This document shows positions 1 to 7,432 of a DNA stretch of 35,151 nucleotides, one piece after another (positions within the stretch are counted from its first letter, which is position 1; each line of letters begins with the position of its first letter). The notes under the pieces were generated by a model. The model was not told where the DNA came from. It did not search any database and was given only the letters and a program-made list of their open reading frames with translations. The DNA comes from Eubacterium sp. (GTDB taxonomy: Bacteria; Bacillota_A; Clostridia; Lachnospirales; Lachnospiraceae): the NCBI GenBank assembly GCA_024687845.1, contig JAILEL010000454.1:1-35151 (forward strand), written 5' to 3'. The position numbers were made by a program, and so were the translations under genes.

Positions 1-414
1 ATGGGTTATATTAATAGTGAAACAGGTAAGTTTACAGCTTACAGACCAGGTAAGGTTAAGATTATAGCAACTGCTAAGGATGGCAGTGGAAAGAAGACTT
101 CATTTACAGTTACTATTATTCCAAAGAAGATGTCTTCTCCTTCAGGTTATAGATCAAGTTCAAGTGGACAGCCATATTTCTATTGGTATACTCAGTCCTA
201 TGTTTCAGGATATGAGTTGCAGATTACTCAGGGTTCTTTCGCAAATGCCAGAACAGTGACAATAGCAAATGGTAAAAAATCAAGTATAAATCTTAGTTAC
301 ATTTCTGCTGGAAAATATACAATTCGTATCAGAAGTTATATTAAGTTAAATGGAAAGAAATATTATGGAGCATGGTCAAATCCATCTACAGCTACTATCC
401 GTCCAAAGAGATAG
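1..414 (+). CDS. Secreted Ig-like/FN3-like surface protein, C-terminal part
   Basis: Only the last 137 codons are in the window, and the gene probably began upstream of the left edge. The first 40 residues look like the second half of a bacterial Ig-like group 2 domain (GKFTAYRPGKVKIIATAKDG). The remainder resembles a fibronectin type III-like module with the pattern GYELQIT...YTIRIRSY...YGAWSNPSTATI. The same C-terminal module type ends the secreted protein at 1971-3029, which suggests both are exported cell-surface proteins of one family. An intrinsic terminator follows immediately. The ATG at position 1 may be only an internal methionine. Family assignment is by pattern; the specific function is unknown. 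Confidence 0.75.
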   Translation: MGYINSETGKFTAYRPGKVKIIATAKDGSGKKTSFTVTIIPKKMSSPSGYRSSSSGQPYFYWYTQSYVSGYELQITQGSFANARTVTIANGKKSSINLSYISAGKYTIRIRSYIKLNGKKYYGAWSNPSTATIRPKR

Positions 415-436
415 GATTTAGATTATAGGAAAATTG

Positions 437-470
437 AAAGGAATCACAGGTTTACTTGTGATTCCTTTTT
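437..470 (+). terminator. Rho-independent terminator (or attenuator) before pyrB
   Basis: The arms AAAGGAATCACA (437-448) and TGTGATTCCTTT (457-468) pair and run into a T tract. It lies 23 bases after the surface-protein stop and about 48 bases before the preferred pyrB start. It is most simply a terminator for the upstream gene. I see no clear promoter between it and pyrB, so pyrB may be read through it, in which case it would act as an attenuator. Confidence 0.8.
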
Positions 471-517
471 GACGGTAATGGTGAAGAAAAAAGATTGAAA
501 GGATGAAAAGTAAGTAT

Positions 518-1435
518 ATGAAACATTTAATCGACCCAATGGATTTATCAGTTGAAGAGTTGGATGATATACTAAGCTTAGCAGAGAAAATGTATGAGAA
601 TCCATCTGCCTACGCTGAGGTTGGAAAAGGAAAAAAGATAGCTACATTATTTTATGAGCCATCAACCAGGACAAGACTTAGTTTTGAATCAGCAATGCTT
701 GATCTTGGCGGAAATGTAATCGGTTTTTCTTCTGCAAATGATTCCTCTGTTTCGAAGGGAGAAAGCGTTGAAGACACAGTAAGAACAGTAGGTTGTTTTG
801 CTGATGTAATAGCAATGAGACATCCTAACGAGGGTGCGCCTAAGCTTGCTTCCATGTTTTCACCGGTTCCGATAATAAATGCTGGTGATGGCGGCCATAA
901 CCATCCAACCCAGACACTTACCGACCTTCTAACCATCAGAAAAGAAAAAGGACACCTTGATAACATGACAGTTGGTCTCTGTGGAGACCTTAAGTTTGGA
1001 CGTACTGTTCATTCACTCATAAAAGCTCTTTCAAGATATGAAGGAATCAGATTCGTACTCATATCTCCAGAAGAATTAAAGGTGCCGGACTATATCATTT
1101 CTGAAGTGATAGAGCCTGCCGGACTTGAATATGAAGAGGTCACATCCCTTGAAGACAATATTGGCAAGCTTGACATCCTTTATATGACTAGAGTTCAGAG
1201 AGAACGTTTCTTCAACGAAGCTGATTATGTAAGACTCAAGGATACTTACATACTCGATAAAAAGAAAATGAAACTGGCAAAACCTGACATGATAATACTT
1301 CATCCACTTCCAAGAGTAAATGAGATAGCTCCATCAGTAGATAATGATCCGAGAGCCTGCTATTTCAGACAGGTCAAATACGGAAAGTTTGCCCGAATGG
1401 CTCTGATCAGCCGCCTCATTGGTCTTGATGTATAA
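518..1435 (+). CDS. pyrB: Aspartate carbamoyltransferase catalytic subunit
   Basis: PyrB condenses carbamoyl phosphate with aspartate to N-carbamoyl-aspartate, the first committed step of pyrimidine synthesis, in the cytoplasm. Family motifs are clear: [16 protein letters not shown] for carbamoyl-phosphate binding near residues 46-61, [11 protein letters not shown] in the middle, and HPLPRVNEI near the C terminus. From ATG 518 the protein is 305 residues, a normal length, and starts [15 protein letters not shown] as relatives do. An in-frame ATG at 503 would add five residues, but it sits directly on the AAAGG ribosome site with no spacing, so 518 is preferred although its spacing is then long (about 15 bases). 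pyrI follows after 88 bases, matching the two-subunit, allosteric type of enzyme. Confidence 0.95.
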   Translation: MKHLIDPMDLSVEELDDILSLAEKMYENPSAYAEVGKGKKIATLFYEPSTRTRLSFESAMLDLGGNVIGFSSANDSSVSKGESVEDTVRTVGCFADVIAMRHPNEGAPKLASMFSPVPIINAGDGGHNHPTQTLTDLLTIRKEKGHLDNMTVGLCGDLKFGRTVHSLIKALSRYEGIRFVLISPEELKVPDYIISEVIEPAGLEYEEVTSLEDNIGKLDILYMTRVQRERFFNEADYVRLKDTYILDKKKMKLAKPDMIILHPLPRVNEIAPSVDNDPRACYFRQVKYGKFARMALISRLIGLDV

Positions 1436-1523
1436 ATTTTAAATATGAATAGAATATATAGACTTGTGAGTTTATAATAGTGATGATGTAAATATACCAT
1501 GAAATAATAGGAGTATAATTATT

Positions 1524-1940
1524 ATGAAAATAGATAGTATCCAAAACGGTATAGTTCTTGACCATATAACTGCAGGTAATGCTATGAAGATATATTATGA
1601 TCTTGGACTTGATAAGCTTGATTGCAGTGTGGCAATGATGCAGAATGTAAAGTCTGAAAAAATGGGTAAAAAGGATATCATCAAGGTTGATAAGGATGAG
1701 TATGATATTAACCTTGATGTAATCGGATATATCGATCCTGGTGTAACAGTCAGCATTATCAAAGATGGCGTTACAGTTGAAAAGAAGAAGGTTGATCTAC
1801 CGACAAGACTTGTTAATATCAAAAGATGCAAGAATCCTCGTTGCATAACCGCAATCGAACCTAATATCCCACATATCTTCAATCTTACAGACCCTGAGAG
1901 AAGAATCTACAGATGTGAATACTGCGAGGCAGACAAATAA
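1524..1940 (+). CDS. pyrI: Aspartate carbamoyltransferase regulatory subunit
   Basis: PyrI binds nucleotide effectors and joins PyrB trimers into the allosteric holoenzyme. The 138-residue length is slightly shorter than the E. coli protein. The C-terminal zinc site is intact: C102-KNPR-C107 and C131-EY-C134. The N-terminal nucleotide-binding domain carries NGIVLDHITAGNAMKIY, typical of the family. TAGGAG lies about ten bases upstream of the ATG. It follows pyrB in the same direction and is presumably co-transcribed with it. No terminator is visible between pyrI and the secreted protein at 1971. Confidence 0.95.
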   Translation: MKIDSIQNGIVLDHITAGNAMKIYYDLGLDKLDCSVAMMQNVKSEKMGKKDIIKVDKDEYDINLDVIGYIDPGVTVSIIKDGVTVEKKKVDLPTRLVNIKRCKNPRCITAIEPNIPHIFNLTDPERRIYRCEYCEADK

Positions 1941-1970
1941 GAGCGAAAAAAACGGAGGAATATTTTAAAT

Positions 1971-3029
1971 ATGGTGAAAAAGAAAATATTGAATCTGCTA
2001 ATGTCATTCGTTATTTTGATTAGTGCTTTTGGATTGATTCCGGCAAAAGAGGTTGAAGCGTCTACAGAGCCAATCGGAGTGGGAGCTCAGCTACCAATTA
2101 ATAAAATCATTGCTTTTGATGAAAATGCCAGAAATACAGATTTTTATTATACATTAACTCTTTCAAGCTCAGGAGTACTTACTGGTAATTCGCTTTCAAC
2201 ACAAATCGATGAGGTCGAGATTAGAAACTCAAAGGATGATGTTGTAATAGATACAGATAGATTTTCAAGCAGAGGCCTTACCTCATTCATGAGAGCGGGA
2301 AAGTATTCTGTTAGAATAAAGACTGGATATGATTCTGTAAATAAATGTGTTTTCTATTTTAATTCAGCGAATGAAACCTTTAAAGAAACAGAAGCTAAAA
2401 ATAATGATACTGAAAAAACTGCTTCAAAGATAAAGAATCTGACAGGTAACGTATGGACCGGAATAATATGTAAAGGTGATAAGATGGATTATTATACCTT
2501 TACACTTAACCAGAAAAGCATAATTGACTTCTCTCTTTCAGAAAAATCAAATGGTATTCAGCTTTCTTATATTCTTACCAAATCAAATGGAGCAAATATG
2601 TCTGAAGCTTCTCTGAAAGGGGCAAGCTTAAAACAGAGCTTTGCTTTGGAAAAAGGAACCTACAGACTTTGTATAGCTTCTTATTACTGTGGATTATACA
2701 ACTTCAGAATAAAGGCTAAACCTATAGATACAGCAGCAAAGACACTTATCAGCAGAGCGCCCAGGGCTTCTGTACAGGCCGGCAAGCTCGTTGTATCCTG
2801 GAATAAGTTTTCTGCAGCGACAGGTTACCAGATTCAGGTTTCCGGCAATAAGAGATTCTCGGGAAAGAAGACCTATAATATTACTACTAATGTAAATAAG
2901 AAGTCACTCTCGATTGTAAAAAACTGGAAAGGAAAAACAGTTTATGTAAGAATCAGAGCATATAAGAATTCCCCCAAAGGAAGCAAAGTGTTCTCAAGCT
3001 GGAGTAAGACAAAAGCAGTGAAAATCTGA
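1971..3029 (+). CDS. Secreted protein with PPC-like and FN3-like domains
   Basis: The 352-residue product starts with a Sec signal peptide: a KKK-rich n-region, a hydrophobic core NLLMSFVILISAFGLIP, and probable cleavage around residue 30 near VEAST. Residues about 40-130 and 135-245 each resemble the bacterial pre-peptidase C-terminal (PPC-like) beta-sandwich (for example DKMDYYTFTLNQ...LEKGTYRLCI). The last 90 residues form an FN3-like module (GYQIQVSGN...VYVRIRAY...FSSWSKTKAVKI), similar to the end of the first gene in the window. No catalytic motif is visible, so an adhesion or carbohydrate-contact role is only a guess. GGAGG lies 12 bases upstream of the start. A terminator follows. Confidence 0.8.
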   Translation: MVKKKILNLLMSFVILISAFGLIPAKEVEASTEPIGVGAQLPINKIIAFDENARNTDFYYTLTLSSSGVLTGNSLSTQIDEVEIRNSKDDVVIDTDRFSSRGLTSFMRAGKYSVRIKTGYDSVNKCVFYFNSANETFKETEAKNNDTEKTASKIKNLTGNVWTGIICKGDKMDYYTFTLNQKSIIDFSLSEKSNGIQLSYILTKSNGANMSEASLKGASLKQSFALEKGTYRLCIASYYCGLYNFRIKAKPIDTAAKTLISRAPRASVQAGKLVVSWNKFSAATGYQIQVSGNKRFSGKKTYNITTNVNKKSLSIVKNWKGKTVYVRIRAYKNSPKGSKVFSSWSKTKAVKI

Positions 3030-3041
3030 CATTTTATATAG

Positions 3042-3084
3042 CACTATCCATGTTTTAATGATAAAATATGGATAGTGTTTTTTG
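3042..3084 (+). terminator. Rho-independent terminator after the secreted protein
   Basis: CACTATCCAT (3042-3051) pairs with ATGGATAGTG (3068-3077); AT-rich pairs extend the stem inward and a run of T follows. It sits 13 bases after the stop codon. Confidence 0.9.
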
Positions 3085-3173
3085 TTTTGCGCCATGGAAT
3101 CAGGAATGTATTCTGGGTTAACAGTGAATACTTGTAGGGGCGCATGCTACTCCGTGGAAGAAAGGGTTATAAT

Positions 3174-3896
3174 ATGATAAAGGCAGACAATCTTTCAATG
3201 ATCTATGGGAAGGATTTTAAGGCAGTAGATGGGCTTTCTTTTGAGATTAAGCCAGGGGAAATTGTTGGATTTGCAGGACCAAATGGTGCCGGAAAAACAA
3301 CCTGTATTAAGATGCTTACAGGTATACTAAAGCCAACAGAAGGAAAGGCAACTATTAATGGCTTTGACATTGTTGAAGAGCCTATTAAAGCTAAGGAAAG
3401 CTTTGCATATGTAGCAGATAATCCTGATATGCTTCTTCAGCTGACAGGAATTGAATATATTAATTACATTGCGAATCTTTATAAGGTTCCTCTTGATAAG
3501 AGAGAGGACAGGATAAATGATCTCGCGGACAGGTTCGAGATTCGTGAATCCCTTGGTCGTCCTATGAGAGAATACTCACATGGTATGAGACAGAAAACTA
3601 TGGTAATTGCTGCACTTATTCATAATCCACCAGCATGGATACTGGATGAGCCTATGACAGGACTTGACCCGACTGCAGCATTTCAGCTGAAGCAGATGAT
3701 GAAGGAGCATGCGGAAAAGGGCAATGCAGTTCTTTTTTCAACACATGTTCTGGAAGTTGCAGAAAAACTCTGTGACAGAATAATGATAATCAATCATGGA
3801 AAGAATCTGTATCAGGGAACTGTAGAGGATCTGGCTAAACAGCATCCAGGACAGGATCTGGAGCAGATATTCATTGAAATGGTAGGAAATCACTAG
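3174..3896 (+). CDS. ABC transporter ATP-binding protein (exporter type)
   Basis: This is a 240-residue cytoplasmic ATPase. Walker A is GPNGAGKTT (residues about 35-43), the signature is YSHGMRQK, and Walker B is WILDEPMTGLD, followed by the switch histidine in FSTHVLEV. The ATG at 3174 is chosen because AAAGGG lies seven bases upstream; an upstream in-frame ATG at 3144 would add ten residues (LLRGRKGYN-type) that do not fit the family. The permease gene starts 16 bases after the stop, so the two form one exporter unit. The DrrA/CcmA-like architecture (single ATPase, separate large permease) fits drug, peptide or lipid export; the substrate cannot be read from sequence. Confidence 0.92.
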   Translation: MIKADNLSMIYGKDFKAVDGLSFEIKPGEIVGFAGPNGAGKTTCIKMLTGILKPTEGKATINGFDIVEEPIKAKESFAYVADNPDMLLQLTGIEYINYIANLYKVPLDKREDRINDLADRFEIRESLGRPMREYSHGMRQKTMVIAALIHNPPAWILDEPMTGLDPTAAFQLKQMMKEHAEKGNAVLFSTHVLEVAEKLCDRIMIINHGKNLYQGTVEDLAKQHPGQDLEQIFIEMVGNH

Positions 3897-3912
3897 ATTT
3901 TGAGAGGTTTAT

Positions 3913-5580
3913 ATGGGTTTAAAAAGTATAATGTCATTAACTCGGGTTTTGTCGAAGAATTCTGAAATGAAGATGCCTGAGAGTACTGGTTACAAAATAC
4001 TGGCACTTGTAGCTGTTTTATGTATTATGATTCCTTGTACTGCAATTGTTGGTTTCATAAGTTATGTTATGACAGAAGCTCTTCTTGAAGCAGGAAGCCC
4101 AGGAGGTGGAATGCTTTTTGAAATGCAGATTCTGTCAGCTTTTTCAATGATATTTGGAATTCTTGTTATTTTCAGTATCATGTTTTTCTCTTCTGACAGG
4201 GAGCATTTTGTTACGCTTCCGATTCCGTCGCATCATCTTATGATGGCAAAGTTTTTCTATGCTTATTTTGCAGAAAGTGTGATGGAATTCCTTATTCTTA
4301 TTGCAGTTTTTGTAGGATATTTTCTTGCAATTGGGCGAAATATCGGGATTGCAGCTGCGCTCAATCCTATTTCACTGATTGGATCTGTTTTAGGAGTAGC
4401 ACTTATTCCGCTTATCCCGATGATTTACTGTGCAGTTTTCAGTCTTATTCTTATGGCTGCACTTAAGGGTGTAAAGGACACGAAGATATTTTATCGTATG
4501 TCAACGATATTTCTGCTGATATTTGCAGGTATTTTCGTATATTCCCTCAGAGGAATAGGCGAAGTAAATATGGAAAACTACGTAGAATCACTGGGAAGTG
4601 GTCAGAATCTGCTTCTTCGCACTCTGAATATAATATTCTTTCCGGTTCCGTGGCTTTCTGAGGCTATCGGAAGAGGAAGCATAATATATCTTCTTCTTTA
4701 TATAGCTGGAAATATCTTCTTACTTGGGGTTCTTTATTTCTTAGGAAAACTTCTATATCAGGCAGGCCTTTATACAGCAGCAAGTCTTGGTTCTTCGAAG
4801 AAGGCAGAAGTAAAATCCAAGGATATCGTAGAAGCTTCCCAATTCAAGGCAAGTCTGCAAAAAGAGCTTAGAGTTATACTCAGAACTAAGGCATTTTCGG
4901 GAAACTGTGCTTATATCAATATACTATGGCCGGCAGGAATCTGGGCACTGTTTCATTTCTCACGAAATAAAGGTGCACTTGCTGCGTTCATCGAAATGTA
5001 TAATGATGGCAAGGACAGAGCAGGAATGATTCTCATAATGGTTGTTTTAGGAATTTCCTTCATTGCAACCGCTCTTAATTCACTGGCATCGACTGCATTT
5101 ACAAGAGAAGGACAGCATCTCGCACTTCTCAAGTTCATACCAGTTCCTTATGATATTCAGCTGTATGCAAAAGCATTTGTCAGTCTGATGTTTACCTATC
5201 CGGCAATAATTGTAACAGATATAATTATTTGTATATATATGAAGATTCCATTCTACATGTGCATTTTCTATGCCATAATAATGCTGCTTGCACATGTGAT
5301 TTCCCTGATTATAGGAATGATGATGGACAGCTCGGCGCCATATGTAGACTGGGACGATGAATATAGCGCATTACGTGGAAACCTGAATACATTTTTCAAC
5401 ATGGCAGTCATGATGCTTCTTTCAGTAGGCGTGATAGTCCTGGGACTCTTCCTTTATGAACTGCTTAAACTTCCAATAATGGTATTTTATATAGTAGTAT
5501 TTCTCGGCCTTACCATCGCCGCAGTGAGAATGTTTGTAGTAGGAAAAAAGCAGATACTACTAAACATGGATAAACTGTAA
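3913..5580 (+). CDS. ABC exporter permease, multi-spanning membrane protein
   Basis: The 555-residue protein has about a dozen hydrophobic segments (for example ILALVAVLCIMIPCTAIVGF near residues 28-47, and several between 150 and 300 and between 370 and 550). They are arranged in two halves around a hydrophilic stretch near residues 295-320. It resembles the putative ABC exporter family that pairs with one ATPase gene and acts as the membrane half of an efflux pump. GAGAGG lies five bases upstream of the start. It is the last gene of its unit; a large palindromic element begins five bases after its stop in place of an ordinary terminator. Confidence 0.85.
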   Translation: MGLKSIMSLTRVLSKNSEMKMPESTGYKILALVAVLCIMIPCTAIVGFISYVMTEALLEAGSPGGGMLFEMQILSAFSMIFGILVIFSIMFFSSDREHFVTLPIPSHHLMMAKFFYAYFAESVMEFLILIAVFVGYFLAIGRNIGIAAALNPISLIGSVLGVALIPLIPMIYCAVFSLILMAALKGVKDTKIFYRMSTIFLLIFAGIFVYSLRGIGEVNMENYVESLGSGQNLLLRTLNIIFFPVPWLSEAIGRGSIIYLLLYIAGNIFLLGVLYFLGKLLYQAGLYTAASLGSSKKAEVKSKDIVEASQFKASLQKELRVILRTKAFSGNCAYINILWPAGIWALFHFSRNKGALAAFIEMYNDGKDRAGMILIMVVLGISFIATALNSLASTAFTREGQHLALLKFIPVPYDIQLYAKAFVSLMFTYPAIIVTDIIICIYMKIPFYMCIFYAIIMLLAHVISLIIGMMMDSSAPYVDWDDEYSALRGNLNTFFNMAVMMLLSVGVIVLGLFLYELLKLPIMVFYIVVFLGLTIAAVRMFVVGKKQILLNMDKL

Positions 5581-5585
5581 TAAGT

Positions 5586-5799
5586 ATTCGCGGTAACTCA
5601 GAATACACTCTTGATTCCACATCGCATAAAGCTTATTCTTAAGCAAGCTTAAATAAGCTTATATGCGATGTTCTACTGCCTCCTTGCGGAGGCAATAAAT
5701 CGTGTATTCTGAGTTCCTGCTTCGCAGGTGTTATGAGATAGATAAACAAAAAGTGCCTGCAAGCAGTCATTTTTGTCATCTATCTCATAAACCGCGAAT
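5586..5799 (-). repeat. Nested multi-stem palindromic element (relative of the guaA-end element)
   Basis: Outer arms ATTCGCGGT (5586-5594) and ACCGCGAAT (5791-5799) pair exactly. Inside are a 14-bp stem AACTCAGAATACAC (5595-5608) with GTGTATTCTGAGTT (5702-5715), which encloses a long hairpin (5621-5669) and TGCCTCC-TTGC-GGAGGCA (5677-5694); then a small hairpin CCTGC-TTC-GCAGG (5716-5728); then a 13-bp stem TTATGAGATAGAT (5731-5743) with ATCTATCTCATAA (5778-5790). Read on the minus strand it shares AAGCTTGCTT and CTGCGAAGCAG with the elements at 28992 and 34979. It is not a tRNA and codes for nothing evident. The strand is given from those shared motifs. Confidence 0.7.
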
Positions 5800-5833
5800 A
5801 GTAACATCTTGTAACATTTTTGTAATATTTCTA

Positions 5834-5861
5834 TTTACAAATGAAAATAATGTGTTATAAT
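5834..5861 (+). promoter_or_regulatory. Sigma-A promoter for murA
   Basis: -35 TTTACA (5834-5839), a 16-base spacer, and -10 TATAAT (5856-5861) preceded by TGT, which makes an extended -10. The predicted transcript starts about 65-70 bases before murA. Confidence 0.75.
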
Positions 5862-5935
5862 GATATAGTTATTTGTACGTTACGTAAACTACTTCGACTT
5901 TAATATTCTAAAAGATTAAGGAAGATTACTATATT

Positions 5936-7237
5936 ATGGAACAATATGTCATAAGAGGAGGCATTCCTCTTGAGGGTGAAGTTGTTATAGCTGGTGCCAA
6001 GAATGCTGCACTTGGAATTCTTGCTGCTGCAGTAATGACCGATGATAAAGTTACGATTGAAAATGTGCCGTATGTGTCTGATACAAGGACACTTCTTAAG
6101 GCTATTGAAAATATTGGCGCAACTGTTGAGTATAAAGATAGACATACTGTAGTTATCTGTGGTAAGGGCATTCGTGAAGGCCAGCCTGTAGATGACGAGT
6201 ATATTAGAAGAATCAGAGCTTCTTATTATCTTATTGGAGCGCTTCTTGGAAAGCATAAATATGCAAATGTAGCACTGCCAGGTGGTTGTGATATTGGTTC
6301 ACGTCCTATCGATCTTCACATCAAGGGCTTTGAGAAACTTGGTGCAAAGACAGAGATAGTACCGGGTGGTAGTATTGTGGCTGAAGCTAAGGAACTTCAT
6401 GGCGCGCACATTTATCTTGATACTGTTTCAGTAGGTGCAACTATTAATATCATGATGGCAGCTTCGCTTAGTCCAGGAAAAACTACTATTGAGAATGCAG
6501 CCAAGGAGCCACACATAGTTGATGTTGCAAACTTCCTCAATACTATGGGGGCAAATATCAAGGGTGCTGGTACGGATGTTATCCGTGTTCGTGGAGTTGA
6601 GAAGCTTCACGGAGCTGAGTATTCTATCATACCTGATCAGATAGAAGCAGGTACATTTATGGCAATGGCAGTAGCCACTCGTGGAAATGTTCTCATAAGA
6701 AATGTCATTCCTAAGCACCTTGAAGCAATTTCTTCTAAGCTTGTGGAAATGGGAGCTCACGTAATTGAGTATGATGATTCTGTACGTGTTATGGCAGATG
6801 GAGAGCTGAAGACAACTCAGATTAAGACTCTACCATATCCTGGATTCCCAACAGATATGCAGGCTCAGATGGCTTCAATACTGGGACTTGCTGATGGAAT
6901 AAGTATTGTTACCGAGAGCATTTTTGAGAACAGATTCAAGTACGTTTCTGAATTGACACGTATGGGTGCCAATATCAGAGTCGAGGGTAATTCCGCTATA
7001 ATAAATGGTGTTAATAAATATACAGGGGCAAGGCTTGTTGCCTCGGATCTGAGAGCAGGAGCAGCACTTGTTATAGCCGCGCTGTCAGCCAGTGGCGTCA
7101 GCACCATTGAAGAGATTCAATATATTAAACGTGGATACGAAGACTTCGATGAGAAGGTAAGAGGACTTGGCGGCAAAATGCTCATAGCCAAGGATGAAAA
7201 AGAAGCTCAGAAGTTTAAGATGAGCAATGCTATCTAA
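5936..7237 (+). CDS. murA: UDP-N-acetylglucosamine 1-carboxyvinyltransferase
   Basis: MurA transfers enolpyruvate from PEP to UDP-GlcNAc, the first committed step of peptidoglycan synthesis, in the cytoplasm. The 433-residue length is slightly above the usual 418-430. The N terminus has GAKNAALGILAAA with the conserved Lys-Asn pair (K22, N23). The loop LPGGCDIGSRPIDLH carries the catalytic cysteine at residue 118, the fosfomycin target. YPGFPTDMQAQ and the ATDLRAGAA-like VASDLRAGAALVIAA are family hallmarks. AAGGAAG lies about 11 bases upstream of the ATG. It has its own promoter and terminator, so it is probably monocistronic. Whether the genome has a second MurA-type copy cannot be seen here. 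Confidence 0.96.
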   Translation: MEQYVIRGGIPLEGEVVIAGAKNAALGILAAAVMTDDKVTIENVPYVSDTRTLLKAIENIGATVEYKDRHTVVICGKGIREGQPVDDEYIRRIRASYYLIGALLGKHKYANVALPGGCDIGSRPIDLHIKGFEKLGAKTEIVPGGSIVAEAKELHGAHIYLDTVSVGATINIMMAASLSPGKTTIENAAKEPHIVDVANFLNTMGANIKGAGTDVIRVRGVEKLHGAEYSIIPDQIEAGTFMAMAVATRGNVLIRNVIPKHLEAISSKLVEMGAHVIEYDDSVRVMADGELKTTQIKTLPYPGFPTDMQAQMASILGLADGISIVTESIFENRFKYVSELTRMGANIRVEGNSAIINGVNKYTGARLVASDLRAGAALVIAALSASGVSTIEEIQYIKRGYEDFDEKVRGLGGKMLIAKDEKEAQKFKMSNAI

Positions 7238-7270
7238 CTTTTTTGAGAGAATTATAAGAGAAAATATTCA

Positions 7271-7302
7271 GATGTCAGGGAAAGCTTCCCTGACATCTTT
7301 TT
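7271..7302 (+). terminator. Rho-independent terminator after murA
   Basis: GATGTCAGGGAA (7271-7282) pairs with TTCCCTGACATC (7286-7297), with a tight loop and then a T run. Confidence 0.93.
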
Positions 7303-7303
7303 G

Positions 7304-7332
7304 TTGTACCAGATATTCATTCGTGGTACAAT
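7304..7332 (+). promoter_or_regulatory. Candidate promoter for metG
   Basis: -35-like TTGTAC (7304-7309), a 17-base spacer, and -10 TACAAT (7327-7332) preceded by TGG. It begins directly after the murA terminator and leaves a leader of about 95 bases. Confidence 0.55.
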
Positions 7333-7432
7333 AGCGGTTGGTAGCGCTTTGTTTATGCTTTCGACTTTGTAAACTAAGTTCCATTAGCTTATATACAGAG
7401 TGCTATATAAACAAAAGCGAAGGAGAAGAAAA

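Noticed and set aside
5586..5799. tRNA-like cloverleaf
   Set aside because: The fold is multi-branched, but arm lengths are far from tRNA size and no anticodon loop, T-arm motif or CCA end is visible.
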